Below, one piece after another: positions 25,563 through 34,369 of a DNA stretch of 51,577 nucleotides. The DNA comes from Thermus caldifontis (GTDB lineage: Bacteria > Deinococcota > Deinococci > Deinococcales > Thermaceae), in NCBI RefSeq assembly GCF_003336745.1, contig NZ_KZ851835.1, forward strand, positions 14,164 through 65,740, given 5' to 3'. The translations under genes and the position numbers were made by a program. The notes below the pieces were generated by a model. The model searched no databases and was not told the origin of the DNA. It saw only the letters and a list, made by a program, of their open reading frames with translations. Position 1 is the first letter of the stretch, and each line of letters starts with the position of its first letter.

Positions 25563-27181
25563 TCCGCCCGCTTCCCGAGGAACTCCGGGGGCTTCTGGCC
25601 CGGGGCGAGGTGGTCTTTTCCCTAAAGGATGCGGTGCGGGAGCTTTTGGAAAACGCCTTGGACGCTGGGGCCAAAAGGGTGCGGGTGGAGCTTTTCGGCG
25701 GGGGAAGGGAAAGGATCGTGGTGGAGGATGACGGCGAGGGGATCCCCTTTGCGGAGCTTCCCTTGGCGGTGGAGCCCTTTGCCACCAGCAAGCTCCAGGA
25801 CCCCGGGAGGATCGCCACCCTGGGCTTCCGCGGCCAGGCCCTTTATGCCCTAAGGCAGGCGGCCCTCCTCCGCATCCGCTCCCGGCCCCGCCTCCAGGTG
25901 GGTGGGGGGCTTCTTTTGGCCCATAGGGACCGGGTGGAGCTCAAGGAGGTGCCCGCCCCCCCGGGGACCCGGGTGGAGGTGGTGGGCCTTTCGGGGGAGG
26001 GCTCGGAGCGGGAGGTGGGGGAGCTTTTAAGGCGCTATCTCCTTCACTATCCTTGGCTTTCCCTGGCCTTCTTCGCCGAGGGGGAGGCCCGGCTCCTCTT
26101 CCCGGGGGCCGGGCTTAAAGAGGCAGCCCGGCTGGCCTTTGGCCGGGTCTTGGCGGAAAGGCTTCTCTACCTCAGGGGACAGGCTGGGGAGATGCGTTTG
26201 GAGGGGCTTCTTTCCGGGCCCCAGGCCTCCCGCACCCGGCCCGACCTCCTCTTCCTCGCCATCAACGGCCGCCCCGTGGTTTGGCCCCAAAGGCTCCTAA
26301 AGGTGGTGCGCCGGGCCTACCGGGAGCTTCTGCCTGAGGGGCATTTTCCCGTGGGGGTCTTGAACCTCACCCTGCCCCTCCCTGCCTTCCGTTTGCGCTT
26401 GGATGCCCGGAAGGAGGAGGTGGAGGTCTTGGAGGAGGTGGAAGCGTTTGTGGAGGAAAGCCTGCGCCAGGCCTTCCAGGAGGGAAACCTGGCCCGAAGC
26501 CTTCCCGAGCCCAGGCCCCTTCTGCCCCTAAGCCCGCCCACCCCCTCGGGGCTTCCCCGGCTGCGGTATCTGGGCCAGTTCCGGGATAGCTACCTCCTGG
26601 CGGAGGCGGGGGACACCCTGTATGTGGTGGACCAGCACGCCGCCCACGAGCGGGTGATCTACGAGGAGTTCCAAAGGGATCTTAGAGAGGAGGGGCTAAG
26701 GGAGCTTCCCTACCCGGTGCTGGTGGAGCTTTCCCCCATGGAGGAGGCCCTTCTGCCCGAGAGGGAGGAGGCCTTGGCCTCCCTTTTTGCCCTCGAGGCC
26801 TTTGGCCCTGGCCGGGTCAGGCTCCTCAAGGCGCCCTCTTTTCTCCATCCCTACCCCCTTCTCCTTCCCGAAATCTTCCGCGAGGCCCTAAGGGGGGAGG
26901 GGAAAAGCCTCAAAGAGCTCTTGGCCCGCGTGGCCTGCCTGCCCGCGGTGAAGGCGGGGTATCCTTTATCCCAAGCGGAGGGCCAGGCCCTTTTGGATGC
27001 CCTTTTAAGGTGCGAAACCCCCTGGGTCTGCCCCCATGGCCGCCCCACCCTCTTGGCCCTTAGGGAGGAGGACCTCATCCGGCGCTTTGGCCGCCGCCAG
27101 GGGGCGAGGGCAGGAGAAGGATCCCGTCCTCGTCTGCTAGAAGAAAGCTTCCCGGAAAAACCGTGGCCCAAGGGAGGCTAA
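25559..27181 (+). CDS. mutL: DNA mismatch repair endonuclease MutL
   Basis: A 540-residue GHKL ATPase and nicking endonuclease. The N-terminal ATPase shows KDAVRELLENALDAGA, EDDGEGI and TLGFRGQALYAL. The C-terminal nuclease domain carries the DQHA(X)2E(X)4E motif at 358-369 (D358, H360, E364, E369), marking it as a MutL that cuts DNA itself, as expected where MutH is absent. CPHGRPT is also conserved. The GTG start overlaps the mutS stop by four bases. About 25 residues follow the usual end near [10 protein letters not shown]; this tail is antisense to the last 107 bases of rraA and is probably poorly conserved. Confidence 0.95.
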   Translation: MIRPLPEELRGLLARGEVVFSLKDAVRELLENALDAGAKRVRVELFGGGRERIVVEDDGEGIPFAELPLAVEPFATSKLQDPGRIATLGFRGQALYALRQAALLRIRSRPRLQVGGGLLLAHRDRVELKEVPAPPGTRVEVVGLSGEGSEREVGELLRRYLLHYPWLSLAFFAEGEARLLFPGAGLKEAARLAFGRVLAERLLYLRGQAGEMRLEGLLSGPQASRTRPDLLFLAINGRPVVWPQRLLKVVRRAYRELLPEGHFPVGVLNLTLPLPAFRLRLDARKEEVEVLEEVEAFVEESLRQAFQEGNLARSLPEPRPLLPLSPPTPSGLPRLRYLGQFRDSYLLAEAGDTLYVVDQHAAHERVIYEEFQRDLREEGLRELPYPVLVELSPMEEALLPEREEALASLFALEAFGPGRVRLLKAPSFLHPYPLLLPEIFREALRGEGKSLKELLARVACLPAVKAGYPLSQAEGQALLDALLRCETPWVCPHGRPTLLALREEDLIRRFGRRQGARAGEGSRPRLLEESFPEKPWPKGG

Positions 27182-27569
27182 GGGGCACATCCATCTCTCC
27201 CAGGCCCTCCTTGGCGCTTTTCCTGGGGGTGGCCGCCAGGGCCAGGATGCCCATGGGCACTTGCCGGAGTTCCTCCACATCCCGCACCGCCCCGTGCACC
27301 ACCACCCCGGCCCAGCCCCTTTGCCAGGCTAGCCGGGCCAGGTTGCCGCCCAAAAGGGCGGTTTTCAAGGAGCCTCCTCCATCCACCACCAGCACCTGGC
27401 CGGCTCCTTCCTCCTCCAACATCCTTCGCACCAAGGCGTTGTCCTGGAACACCTTTAGGGTGCGCACCCGGCCTTGGAAGCGGGCTTTTCCGCCAAAGCT
27501 CTTGAAGACCATGGGGAGGGTTTCCGCCTCGAGGTGGGCGTCCGAAAGGTCGGTGGTCCGCCAGTCCAT
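27075..27569 (-). CDS. rraA: RraA-family protein (RNase E regulator-like / HMG aldolase fold)
   Basis: A 164-residue protein of the RraA fold. It shows [52 protein letters not shown] (the GDGGGSL…ALxGGNxA block), [16 protein letters not shown] and a C-terminal [12 protein letters not shown]. RraA binds and inhibits RNase E in Escherichia coli; relatives are class II pyruvate aldolases, so the biochemical role here is open. The frame is open to 28010, but ATG 27569 gives the normal RraA length and has TACTAT six bases upstream. It is divergent from purU with only 18 bases between, and its 3' end overlaps mutL by 107 bases. Confidence 0.88.
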   Translation of the reverse strand: MDWRTTDLSDAHLEAETLPMVFKSFGGKARFQGRVRTLKVFQDNALVRRMLEEEGAGQVLVVDGGGSLKTALLGGNLARLAWQRGWAGVVVHGAVRDVEELRQVPMGILALAATPRKSAKEGLGEMDVPLSLPWATVFPGSFLLADEDGILLLPSPPGGGQSAG

Positions 27570-27587
27570 GGGGATATAGTAGCCCCT
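27570..27587. promoter_or_regulatory. Shared bidirectional promoter core of rraA and purU
   Basis: The whole interval between the two start codons is 18 bases. It reads TATAGT on the plus strand (27575-27580), seven bases before the purU ATG, and TACTAT on the minus strand (27581-27576), six bases before the rraA ATG. The two -10 elements overlap by five bases, and GGGG and CCCC flank them symmetrically. Both transcripts would be leaderless. Confidence 0.65.
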
Positions 27588-28445
27588 ATGGAAGAGGCGC
27601 GGCTCCTCATCACCTGCCCGGACCGGCCCGGCATCGTGGCTGCCGTGTCCGGGTTCCTCTACGCCCACGGGGCCAACATCACGGATCTGCAGCAGTATTC
27701 CACCGACCCGGAAGGAGGCACCTTCTTCATGCGCCTGGCCTTCACCACCCCCCACCTGGACCTCTCCCGTCCCGCTTTGGAGCGGGCCTTCCAAGACGTG
27801 GTGGCCAGCCGCTTTCAGATGGAGTGGCGCTTGGCCTACGCTTCGGAGAGGAAACGGGTGGCCATCTTGGTTTCCCGGCCCGCCCACGCCCTTTTGGAAC
27901 TCCTTTGGCGCTATAGGGTGGGGGAGCTTTCCATGGACCTGCGCATGGTGATCTCCAACCACCCCCATCACCAGGAGGAGGTGGAGCGCTTCGGCATCCC
28001 CTACCACCATGTGCCCGTGGACCGGGGACGTAAGGAGGAGGCCGAGGAGAGGATTCTGGCCCTTCTTGGGGAAGAGGGGGTGGAGCTTGTGGTTCTAGCC
28101 CGCTACATGCAAATCCTCTCCCCCCGGTTTGTGGCCCGGTACCCCATGCGCATCATCAACATCCACCACTCCTTCCTGCCGGCCTTTGCCGGGGCCGATC
28201 CCTACCGCCAGGCCCACGAGCGGGGGGTGAAGCTCATCGGGGCCACGGCCCACTACGTCACCGAGGAGCTGGACCAAGGCCCCATCATTGAGCAAGACGT
28301 GGTGCGGGTATCCCACCGCCACACGGTGGCGGAGATGCGCCGGCTTGGGCAGGAGCTGGAGCGCACCGTCTTGGCCCGGGCGGTGCGCTGGCACCTGGAG
28401 GACCGCATCCTGGTCCACGGCAACAAAACCGTGGTCTTCGTCTAA
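27588..28445 (+). CDS. purU: Formyltetrahydrofolate deformylase
   Basis: A 285-residue enzyme that hydrolyses 10-formyl-THF to formate and THF. An N-terminal ACT domain ([32 protein letters not shown]) is followed by a formyltransferase domain with [31 protein letters not shown], the catalytic region [20 protein letters not shown], and [21 protein letters not shown]. The Asn-His-Asp triad elements are present. The frame opens upstream at 27474, but ATG 27588 begins the ACT domain and has TATAGT seven bases upstream. The length is standard. It balances one-carbon pools; folC is in the same window but not linked. Confidence 0.94.
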   Translation: MEEARLLITCPDRPGIVAAVSGFLYAHGANITDLQQYSTDPEGGTFFMRLAFTTPHLDLSRPALERAFQDVVASRFQMEWRLAYASERKRVAILVSRPAHALLELLWRYRVGELSMDLRMVISNHPHHQEEVERFGIPYHHVPVDRGRKEEAEERILALLGEEGVELVVLARYMQILSPRFVARYPMRIINIHHSFLPAFAGADPYRQAHERGVKLIGATAHYVTEELDQGPIIEQDVVRVSHRHTVAEMRRLGQELERTVLARAVRWHLEDRILVHGNKTVVFV

Positions 28446-28491
28446 TCTGGGCCTAACCGCAAGGGCGTAAGGTGGGGCCAGGAGGTGGTGC

Positions 28492-29706
28492 ATGAACCTC
28501 AGCCGGTCCTTCGTAGGCTTTTTGGTCCTTGCCCTGATGGCGGGGGTGGTGCTTTGGTGGGGGTTAAGCAACGGCCAGACCCAGCGTACCCAGCCCCCAC
28601 CGCCTTCCGATGCCGGGCTTTTGGAATACGAGCGCAACACGGTGGAGATCGTGGAGAAGTACGGGGACGGGGTGGTCTACGTGGGGGTGGTGACCCGTCC
28701 CCAAAACGTCCAGCTTCCCCCGGGCTTTGAGTTCTTCGCCCCCTTCTTGCAGATGCCTCCTCAGGAAGGGGCGGGTTCAGGCTTTGTCATTGACAAGGAA
28801 GGCTATATCCTCACCAACTACCACGTGGTGGAGGGGGCGAGCCGCATCACGGTGAAGTTCCACAACGACCCTGGCGAGTACCGGGCCCGCTTGGTGGGGG
28901 CAGCCCCCCCTTTGGATGTGGCCCTCTTGAAGGTGGAGGCTCCCCGGGAGAAGCTGGTGCCTTTGGTCCTGGGGGATTCCGACCGCATCCGGGTGGGGCA
29001 GAAGGCCATCGCCATGGGGAATCCCTTCGGCCTGGAGTTCACTGTGACCCAGGGGATCGTCTCCGCCATCCGGGAAAACCCAGGAGCCATTGGGGATGAG
29101 TCGGGCCTGGTGCCCCAGGTGATCCAGACGGATGCCGCCATCAACCCGGGCAACTCCGGTGGGCCCCTTCTCAACTCCCGTGGGGAGGTGATCGGCATCA
29201 ATACCGCCATCTTCACCCCCACGGGCCAGTTTGGGGCCGCCCAGTTCGCCGGGGTGGGGTTTGCCCTGCCCATCAACCTGGTGAAGCAGTACCTGCCCGA
29301 GCTGAAGGCGGGAAAGACCCTCAACGCCGAGGAGATCATCAAGAACCGCCCCCGGCTTGGCGTGTCCCTCGTGCCCCTTTCCGTTTACCCCGAGAAGTTG
29401 CGCCAGCAGTACGGGCTTCCCGCCTCAGGCCTCATGGTGCAGGAGGTGGAGCGGAATAGCCCTGCGGCCCGGGCGGGCCTAAGGGCCCCAACCCGCTTTG
29501 CCTACCTGCAACTCCCCACGGGGGAGACCCTCCAGGTGGGGGTGGATGGGGATGTGCTTCTCAAGGCGGACGGCGTGCCCTTAACCTCCATCGCCCAGCT
29601 CCGGCGGGTCCTTTACAGCAAGAAGCCGGGGGAGGCGGTGAGCCTCGAGGTCTTCCGCCAAGGCCGCACCTTCACCGTGCGCGTGGTACCCCAGGTGATC
29701 CGCTAG
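28492..29706 (+). CDS. HtrA/DegP-type serine protease with PDZ domain
   Basis: A 404-residue exported protease. One hydrophobic segment (about 6-24) serves as signal or anchor. The trypsin-like domain has H111 in TNYHVV, D142 in LDVALLKV and S222 in INPGNSGGPLLN. A single PDZ domain (about 310-404) starts near LGVSLVPLSVYPEKLRQQYGLP and contains LQVGVDGDVLLKADGVPL. An insertion IRENPGAIGDESGLV lies in the L1 area. The ATG has GGAGG upstream in GCCAGGAGGTGGTGC. It is likely a periplasmic quality-control protease of the DegQ/DegS kind. It is convergent with the DUF1850 gene, with eight bases between stops. Confidence 0.92.
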   Translation: MNLSRSFVGFLVLALMAGVVLWWGLSNGQTQRTQPPPPSDAGLLEYERNTVEIVEKYGDGVVYVGVVTRPQNVQLPPGFEFFAPFLQMPPQEGAGSGFVIDKEGYILTNYHVVEGASRITVKFHNDPGEYRARLVGAAPPLDVALLKVEAPREKLVPLVLGDSDRIRVGQKAIAMGNPFGLEFTVTQGIVSAIRENPGAIGDESGLVPQVIQTDAAINPGNSGGPLLNSRGEVIGINTAIFTPTGQFGAAQFAGVGFALPINLVKQYLPELKAGKTLNAEEIIKNRPRLGVSLVPLSVYPEKLRQQYGLPASGLMVQEVERNSPAARAGLRAPTRFAYLQLPTGETLQVGVDGDVLLKADGVPLTSIAQLRRVLYSKKPGEAVSLEVFRQGRTFTVRVVPQVIR

Positions 29707-29714
29707 CCACGGGA

Positions 29715-30137
29715 TTAAGGGGGCCAGAGGAGGCGTAGCCGCAGGCATCCCTTTTGCACCCGGAACCAGGTGCCCCCTAGCCTTAGGGCCAGGCCCACCT
29801 CGGAGCAGTAGGCCAGGACCTTCCGCCGCTCCTTGGCCAGGGCCTGGTTCCAGGGGTATTCCCCGGCGGTGTAGTAGGCCTCCGTTTCCGGGTCGGTGTA
29901 GGCCTGAAAGCCCTGGAAGGCCCAAAGCGGGTGGAACTCCAGAAGGACGGGTTTCCCCGTGACCGTGTTCACGAACTCCACCTGCCCCTTTTCCCAGGGG
30001 GTGAGGAGCAGATACTGCCTTTTTGCCCCCTCTTCCACCGCCACCACCCGCACCAGGGCCAAGAGGACCAGGGCCGACCAAAAGGCCCAGCTCCTAGGGA
30101 GCTGGGCCAGCTTGGTGGGGAAGGGAGCGGGTTTCAC
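29715..30137 (-). CDS. DUF1850 protein of the TAXI-TRAP cluster
   Basis: A 140-residue protein with one N-terminal hydrophobic helix (about 17-33). The remainder fits DUF1850: VEFVNTVTGKPVLLEF, FQAYTDPETEAYYTAGEYPW, LAYCSEVGLALRLGG and a final GCLRLRLLW. DUF1850 genes commonly sit beside TAXI-type TRAP transporters; here it follows a TAXI binding protein gene by four bases. It starts with GTG. Role unknown; possibly a small membrane-associated accessory of the transporter. Confidence 0.75.
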   Translation of the reverse strand: MKPAPFPTKLAQLPRSWAFWSALVLLALVRVVAVEEGAKRQYLLLTPWEKGQVEFVNTVTGKPVLLEFHPLWAFQGFQAYTDPETEAYYTAGEYPWNQALAKERRKVLAYCSEVGLALRLGGTWFRVQKGCLRLRLLWPP

Positions 30138-30141
30138 GGCC

Positions 30142-31119
30142 CTACTTCAAGGCCCCGGCTTCCCGGAAGTAGCGGAGGGCCCCTTCGTGGTAGGGGATGG
30201 TGCCTCCCACGAAGCGCACGGCGTTTTCCAGGCTGGTATCCCTGGCGGCGGCCACCGCCTGGCGCAGGGTGGCCAGGTTCTCAAAGGTGGCCCTGGTGAG
30301 GGCATAGGCGGCCTCTTCCGGGAGGCTTTGCGGACAGACGAAGAGGTTCCAGAAGGTGAGGGTAGGGGTGTCGCTCCGGGCGCCGTAGACCGCCTTGGGG
30401 ATCACCCCGGGGCCGGCAAGGCCGGGGAAACGCTTCTGGAAGGTCTGGACCACGGTGCTCTTGGGATCCAAGGGTACCAGATGGATCCTCTGCCCCTTGC
30501 GGGCCAGGGAGGCCGCAAGCTCGGTGATGGCCCCCGTGGGCAGGCCCCCCGACCAGAAGAAGGCGTCGATGTTGCCCTCAGAGAGGGCGTTGGCGCTCTC
30601 CTGGGCGCCTAGGCGCTCCTGCTTGGCGAAGTCCTTGGGGGATAGCCCCGCCGCCTGCAGGACCAGTAGGGCCTCCACCTCGGTCCCCGAGCCCGGGGCC
30701 CCGGTGGATACCCGCTTGCCCTTTAGGTCCTGCACCACCCGGATACCGGTGCCTTCCCGGGTGACGATGTGCAGGAAGTTGGGGTACATGGCGAAGAGGA
30801 TGCGCACACTTTTGGCAGGCCTCTCCTTAAAGCGGTCGTGCTGTCCGGTGTAGGCCAGATAGGCGGAGTCCGGCAACACGGTGGCGCAGTAGTAGGTTCC
30901 TCCGCCGGTGCGGTTTTCCAAAAGAAGCAGGTTGTCGATGGAGGCTGCCGTCTGGATGGCCTGGGCCTCAGCCACCCCGGCCTTGTTCCAGATCTCCGCC
31001 AGGGTGGTGCCGTAGTAGAAGTACACGCCCCCCACGCCTCCTGTGGCCACTACCACCTTGGGCTTTTGGGCCAAAGCTAAGCCCGCCAAGGCCAAAAGGA
31101 CCAAGAGGACTCTCTTCAT
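30142..31119 (-). CDS. TAXI-family TRAP transporter solute-binding protein (copy 1)
   Basis: A 325-residue periplasmic binding protein. A Sec signal (MKRVLLVLLALAGLALAQ) precedes VVVATGGVGGVYFYYGTTLAEI, the TAXI opening. Other blocks are QAIQTAASIDNLLLLENRTGG, DLKGKRVSTGAPGSGTEVEALLVLQAAGL and FFWSGGLPTGAITELA. It reads as a close paralog of the second TAXI protein at 33328, though more diverged near the ligand-facing loops. It lies 29 bases downstream of the fused permease gene and four before the DUF1850 gene. The ligand, probably a small carboxylate or amino acid, is unknown. Confidence 0.9.
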   Translation of the reverse strand: MKRVLLVLLALAGLALAQKPKVVVATGGVGGVYFYYGTTLAEIWNKAGVAEAQAIQTAASIDNLLLLENRTGGGTYYCATVLPDSAYLAYTGQHDRFKERPAKSVRILFAMYPNFLHIVTREGTGIRVVQDLKGKRVSTGAPGSGTEVEALLVLQAAGLSPKDFAKQERLGAQESANALSEGNIDAFFWSGGLPTGAITELAASLARKGQRIHLVPLDPKSTVVQTFQKRFPGLAGPGVIPKAVYGARSDTPTLTFWNLFVCPQSLPEEAAYALTRATFENLATLRQAVAAARDTSLENAVRFVGGTIPYHEGALRYFREAGALK

Positions 31120-31148
31120 CGCCTTGCCTCCTTTCCTTCGGCTTTACC

Positions 31149-33266
31149 CTAAGCCTTTGTTTGCGCCCCCGTCAATCCCTTGCGGAAGAAGGGAAGGCCC
31201 AAGAGGAAGGCGACCAGGTTGAGAAGCCCGTAAGGTACGAAAAGGAGCACCGCCAGCAGGCCCAAAGCCCAAGCCTCCCAACGCTTAAGCGGCCTTCGGG
31301 TGTAGCCGGCGGCGGAGGCGGATAGGTAAACGATACCCGCGGCTACGGAAAAGAAGCGCTCCAGCACCATGGCCCAGGCCTCCCCAGGCGGGGAGTTTTC
31401 CAGAACCGGTATAATAAGTAGGGCAGTTCCTGAGTAAGAGAGCAGGAAAAAGAACCCCACCAGGTACTTGGAAAGGGCTACCCTAGCGGCGTAGACCCCG
31501 GTGAGGAGGGGGTTGGTGCCAAAGACGCTGCTGGCCGCGTAGGCGGAGAGGGCCACCGGCGGGGTCACGTCCGCCAGCACGGCGTAATAGAAGAGGAACA
31601 TGTGGGTGGCGAGGAGGGCGGCGGAGTCGGGGATGCCGTTTTGCCTGGCCAGGGCGATGATGGCGGGGGCGGTGAGGGCCGAGGTGAGCACGTAGGTGGC
31701 GGTGGGGGGTACCCCCATGCCCAGCACCAGGCTGAAGATGGCGGTGATGAGGGTGGCGAGAAGCAGGCTTTCCCCGGAAACCTGTTGCAATAGCTGGCTG
31801 AACTTGGAGGGGAGGCCGCTTATCACCATCATGGCGAAGATGAGGTTGGCGGCGGTGACCGCGGTGCCGATGGGCAGTAGGGTGCGGAAGCCCTCGGAAA
31901 GCCCGTGGAAGATGGGGGCAAGGCCTTTCGGCCTCAGTGTGGGATCCAAATACGTCAAGGCAATGAAGAAAACAAGGGCTAGGCTGGCGGCGGTGCGCAC
32001 CTCGTAGCCCAGATAGAGCATGGCGATGATGAGGAGGATGGGCAGGAAGAGGGTGCTATAGCGCAGGGCGTAGGCCCTGCGGCTCATGCCCAGCTCAGCG
32101 CCCACAGGAGGCAGGCCCGCCTTGCGGGAGTAGAACTCGTTGAAGGCCAGCACGGCGGTCAGGTACAGCAAGGCTGGCCCTAAGGCCATGACGATCACCT
32201 TCAGGTAGGGGATCTGGAGGATCTCCACCATGATGAAGGCGATGGAGCCCATGACGGGTGGGGTGATGAGGGCGATGGTGCCGGCGGTGGCCACCAAACC
32301 CGCCGCCACCAGGCGGTCATAGCCCGCCCTTTCATAGAGGGGCTTGGTGAGGGCGGCTACGAACTGGGTGTCGGCGGCCCCCGATCCGGAGAACATCCCC
32401 ATGAACACGCTGGCCAACCCCGTGACCCGCCCCGGGGTGGCGGGGTGCTTGCCCACCAGGGCTAAGGCCAGGTTGGCCACCACCTTTCCCAGCCCTAAGG
32501 CCCCGATCATGCCGGAAAGCAGGGTGAAGTAGACCAGGTACTTGGCGGAAACCCCGGTGATGAGGCCGTAGATGCCGGCTTCCGTCTCGTTGAAGGTCTT
32601 GCCCAGGAGAAGGTCGATTCCCTGGCGGCTTCCCTTAAAGGCCCCGGGAAAGAGGTCAGCGTAAAGGTTGTAGCTGAAGAAGAAAAGGACCAGGACGGGC
32701 ATTACGGGGCCCAAAAGGCGGTAGACCAGCCCCAGGACCAGCATGATGAGCCCGAAGGACATGGCCATGTCCCAGGGCTGGGGAAGCACCGCCCGGTAGA
32801 CCAGCTCCTCAAAGAAGCGGAGCTGGTAGAGGGTGGGAAAGAGGGCCAGGAGGACGGCCAAAAGATCCGCCGGGCGCTTAAGGCTGGGCAGAAGGGCCGG
32901 CAGGGCTGCCACCGCCCAATAGAGCACGCCCGTGGCCTTGGCCTCCCAGGGCAGGCTGACCCCGGGAACGCTGGGGAAGAGGAAGTTGTAAAGGGGGATG
33001 AGGGTAAAGAGGAAGAAAACCCAGGCCCCAAGGGTCCGCTTCCGAGGGAGGTAGAAGGAAACCAGATAGCCTCCCAGGAGGAGGAAGAGCACGTGGGTGC
33101 TTCGCTGGAGCTGAACGATGTCCAGGATGGGTATCTCCGCCTTGGCTAAGGGGGTGAAGGGGTGGAGGACCAGATAGAGGCTATAAAGGGCTCCAAGGAT
33201 CAGGATCCAGCGGGTGAATCGGGCCAGGGGGGTGGTGGGTGAGGTTTGAGGATGCTCGAGCTCCAT
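31149..33266 (-). CDS. Fused TRAP transporter permease (DctQM-type, TAXI class)
   Basis: A 705-residue multi-pass inner-membrane protein in which small and large TRAP subunits are fused (the 4TM/12TM class). It carries LGLVYRLLGPVMPVLVLFFF, the TRAP large-subunit blocks YFTLLSGMIGALGLGKV, GMFSGSGAADTQFVAALTKPLYERAGYDR, ATAGTIALITPPVMGSIAFIMVE and GMGVPPTATYVLTSALTAP, and ADVTPPVALSAYAASSVFGT. ATG 33266 is chosen because GGAGGA stands four bases upstream; TTG 33278 is a weaker alternative. It uses ion gradients, not ATP. It is flanked on both sides by TAXI binding-protein genes. Confidence 0.92.
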   Translation of the reverse strand: MELEHPQTSPTTPLARFTRWILILGALYSLYLVLHPFTPLAKAEIPILDIVQLQRSTHVLFLLLGGYLVSFYLPRKRTLGAWVFFLFTLIPLYNFLFPSVPGVSLPWEAKATGVLYWAVAALPALLPSLKRPADLLAVLLALFPTLYQLRFFEELVYRAVLPQPWDMAMSFGLIMLVLGLVYRLLGPVMPVLVLFFFSYNLYADLFPGAFKGSRQGIDLLLGKTFNETEAGIYGLITGVSAKYLVYFTLLSGMIGALGLGKVVANLALALVGKHPATPGRVTGLASVFMGMFSGSGAADTQFVAALTKPLYERAGYDRLVAAGLVATAGTIALITPPVMGSIAFIMVEILQIPYLKVIVMALGPALLYLTAVLAFNEFYSRKAGLPPVGAELGMSRRAYALRYSTLFLPILLIIAMLYLGYEVRTAASLALVFFIALTYLDPTLRPKGLAPIFHGLSEGFRTLLPIGTAVTAANLIFAMMVISGLPSKFSQLLQQVSGESLLLATLITAIFSLVLGMGVPPTATYVLTSALTAPAIIALARQNGIPDSAALLATHMFLFYYAVLADVTPPVALSAYAASSVFGTNPLLTGVYAARVALSKYLVGFFFLLSYSGTALLIIPVLENSPPGEAWAMVLERFFSVAAGIVYLSASAAGYTRRPLKRWEAWALGLLAVLLFVPYGLLNLVAFLLGLPFFRKGLTGAQTKA

Positions 33267-33276
33267 GGGTTCCTCC

Positions 33277-33316
33277 AAAAAAGCCCGGGGCCTGGAGGCT
33301 TCCAGGACACCCGGGC
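33277..33316 (-). terminator. Intra-operon terminator between TAXI protein 2 and the permease
   Basis: On the minus strand an imperfect stem with outer arms GCCCGGG / CCCGGGC and inner arms TCCTGGA / TCCAGG (33316-33283) is followed by TTTTTT (33282-33277). The T-run abuts the permease ribosome site GGAGGA. It should cap most transcripts after the binding-protein gene. Confidence 0.8.
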
Positions 33317-33327
33317 AGGCGCATGGC

Positions 33328-34311
33328 TTACTTGATGAGGCCTTTTTCCTTTAGGTACCGCTCGGCTCCCGGGTGGAAGGGGATGGGAAGTTTGCCATAG
33401 AGCTTGGCGGTGGCCTCGAGGCTGGTGTCCTTGGCGGCGGCCACGGCGGTGCGCAAGGTGTCCAGGTTCTCGAAGATGGCCTTCATGATGGCGTAGCCGG
33501 CGTCCGCGGGCAGGCTATCCGGGCAGACCACGATGTTGCCCGTGGCCAGCCCGGGCACATCGGTGCGGGTGTTGTACACGTTCTTGGGCACCTTGTAGGG
33601 CTCCACCAGGCCGGGGAACCTCTTCATGGCCACCTGGGCGGTGGTGCTCTTGGGGTCGATGGGGATCAGGTAGATGCGGTCTCCCTTGCGGGCGAGGGTT
33701 TGGGAAAGCTCCACGATGGAGCTGGTGGGGATACCGCCCACCCAGAAGAAGGCGTCCAGGGTACCCTCGGCCAAGGCCTTGGCCGCCTCGGCCACGGGCA
33801 AGCGCTCCCGCTTGGCAAAGGTTTCCGGCTTGACCCCGGCCCCCTGGAGGACCAGAAGGGCCAGGTTTTCCGTACTGGAGCCGGGCTGGCCGGTGGAGAC
33901 CCGCTTGCCCTTAAGGTCTTGCACCACCTTGATGCCACTTTTTTCCGTGGTCACGATATGGATGAAGGAAGGATACATGTAAAAGAGCACCCGCTGGGTC
34001 TTGGCGGGCCGGTCTTTGAAGCGGGGCTCCTCCCCGGTGTAGGCCACGTAGGCGGAGTCGGTGGTGGTGAGGGCGCAGTAGTAGGTGGTGCCCGAGGTGC
34101 GGTCCCTTAGGAGCTGGAGGTTGTCGTAGGAACCGCCCGTCTGCACCGGCTGGGCCTCCGCCACCCCCGCTTTGTTCAGGATGTCGGCCATGGCGGTACC
34201 GTAATAGAAGAAGACCCCTCCGGTGCTGCCCGTGCCGATCACCACCTTGGGTTTCTGGGCCAGGGCGAGGCCTAGGGCCACCAAGCCGATGAGGATAAGG
34301 ATTCTCTTCAT
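33328..34311 (-). CDS. TAXI-family TRAP transporter solute-binding protein (copy 2)
   Basis: A 327-residue periplasmic binding protein, first gene of the TRAP operon. The signal MKRILILIGLVALGLALAQ is followed by VVIGTGSTGGVFFYYGTAMADILNKAG, PVQTGGSYDNLQLLRDRTSG, DLKGKRVSTGQPGSSTENLALLVLQGAGV and FFWVGGIPTSSIVELSQ. It is closely similar to copy 1 along its whole length. GTG 34317 is an alternative start, but GGAGGTGACC before ATG 34311 favours the latter. The permease follows after a strong terminator-like hairpin. Confidence 0.92.
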   Translation of the reverse strand: MKRILILIGLVALGLALAQKPKVVIGTGSTGGVFFYYGTAMADILNKAGVAEAQPVQTGGSYDNLQLLRDRTSGTTYYCALTTTDSAYVAYTGEEPRFKDRPAKTQRVLFYMYPSFIHIVTTEKSGIKVVQDLKGKRVSTGQPGSSTENLALLVLQGAGVKPETFAKRERLPVAEAAKALAEGTLDAFFWVGGIPTSSIVELSQTLARKGDRIYLIPIDPKSTTAQVAMKRFPGLVEPYKVPKNVYNTRTDVPGLATGNIVVCPDSLPADAGYAIMKAIFENLDTLRTAVAAAKDTSLEATAKLYGKLPIPFHPGAERYLKEKGLIK

Positions 34312-34340
34312 GGTCACCTCCCGTATACTTTTGCGCCCCT

Positions 34341-34369
34341 ACCCTACCCCACCGCCCTATGCCTGTCAA
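34341..34369 (-). promoter_or_regulatory. Promoter of the TRAP-TAXI operon
   Basis: On the minus strand -35 TTGACA (34369-34364), a 17-base spacer and -10 TAGGGT (34346-34341). The -35 overlaps the stop codon of the M50 protease gene. The leader is about 25 bases with GGAGGT. Confidence 0.75.
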
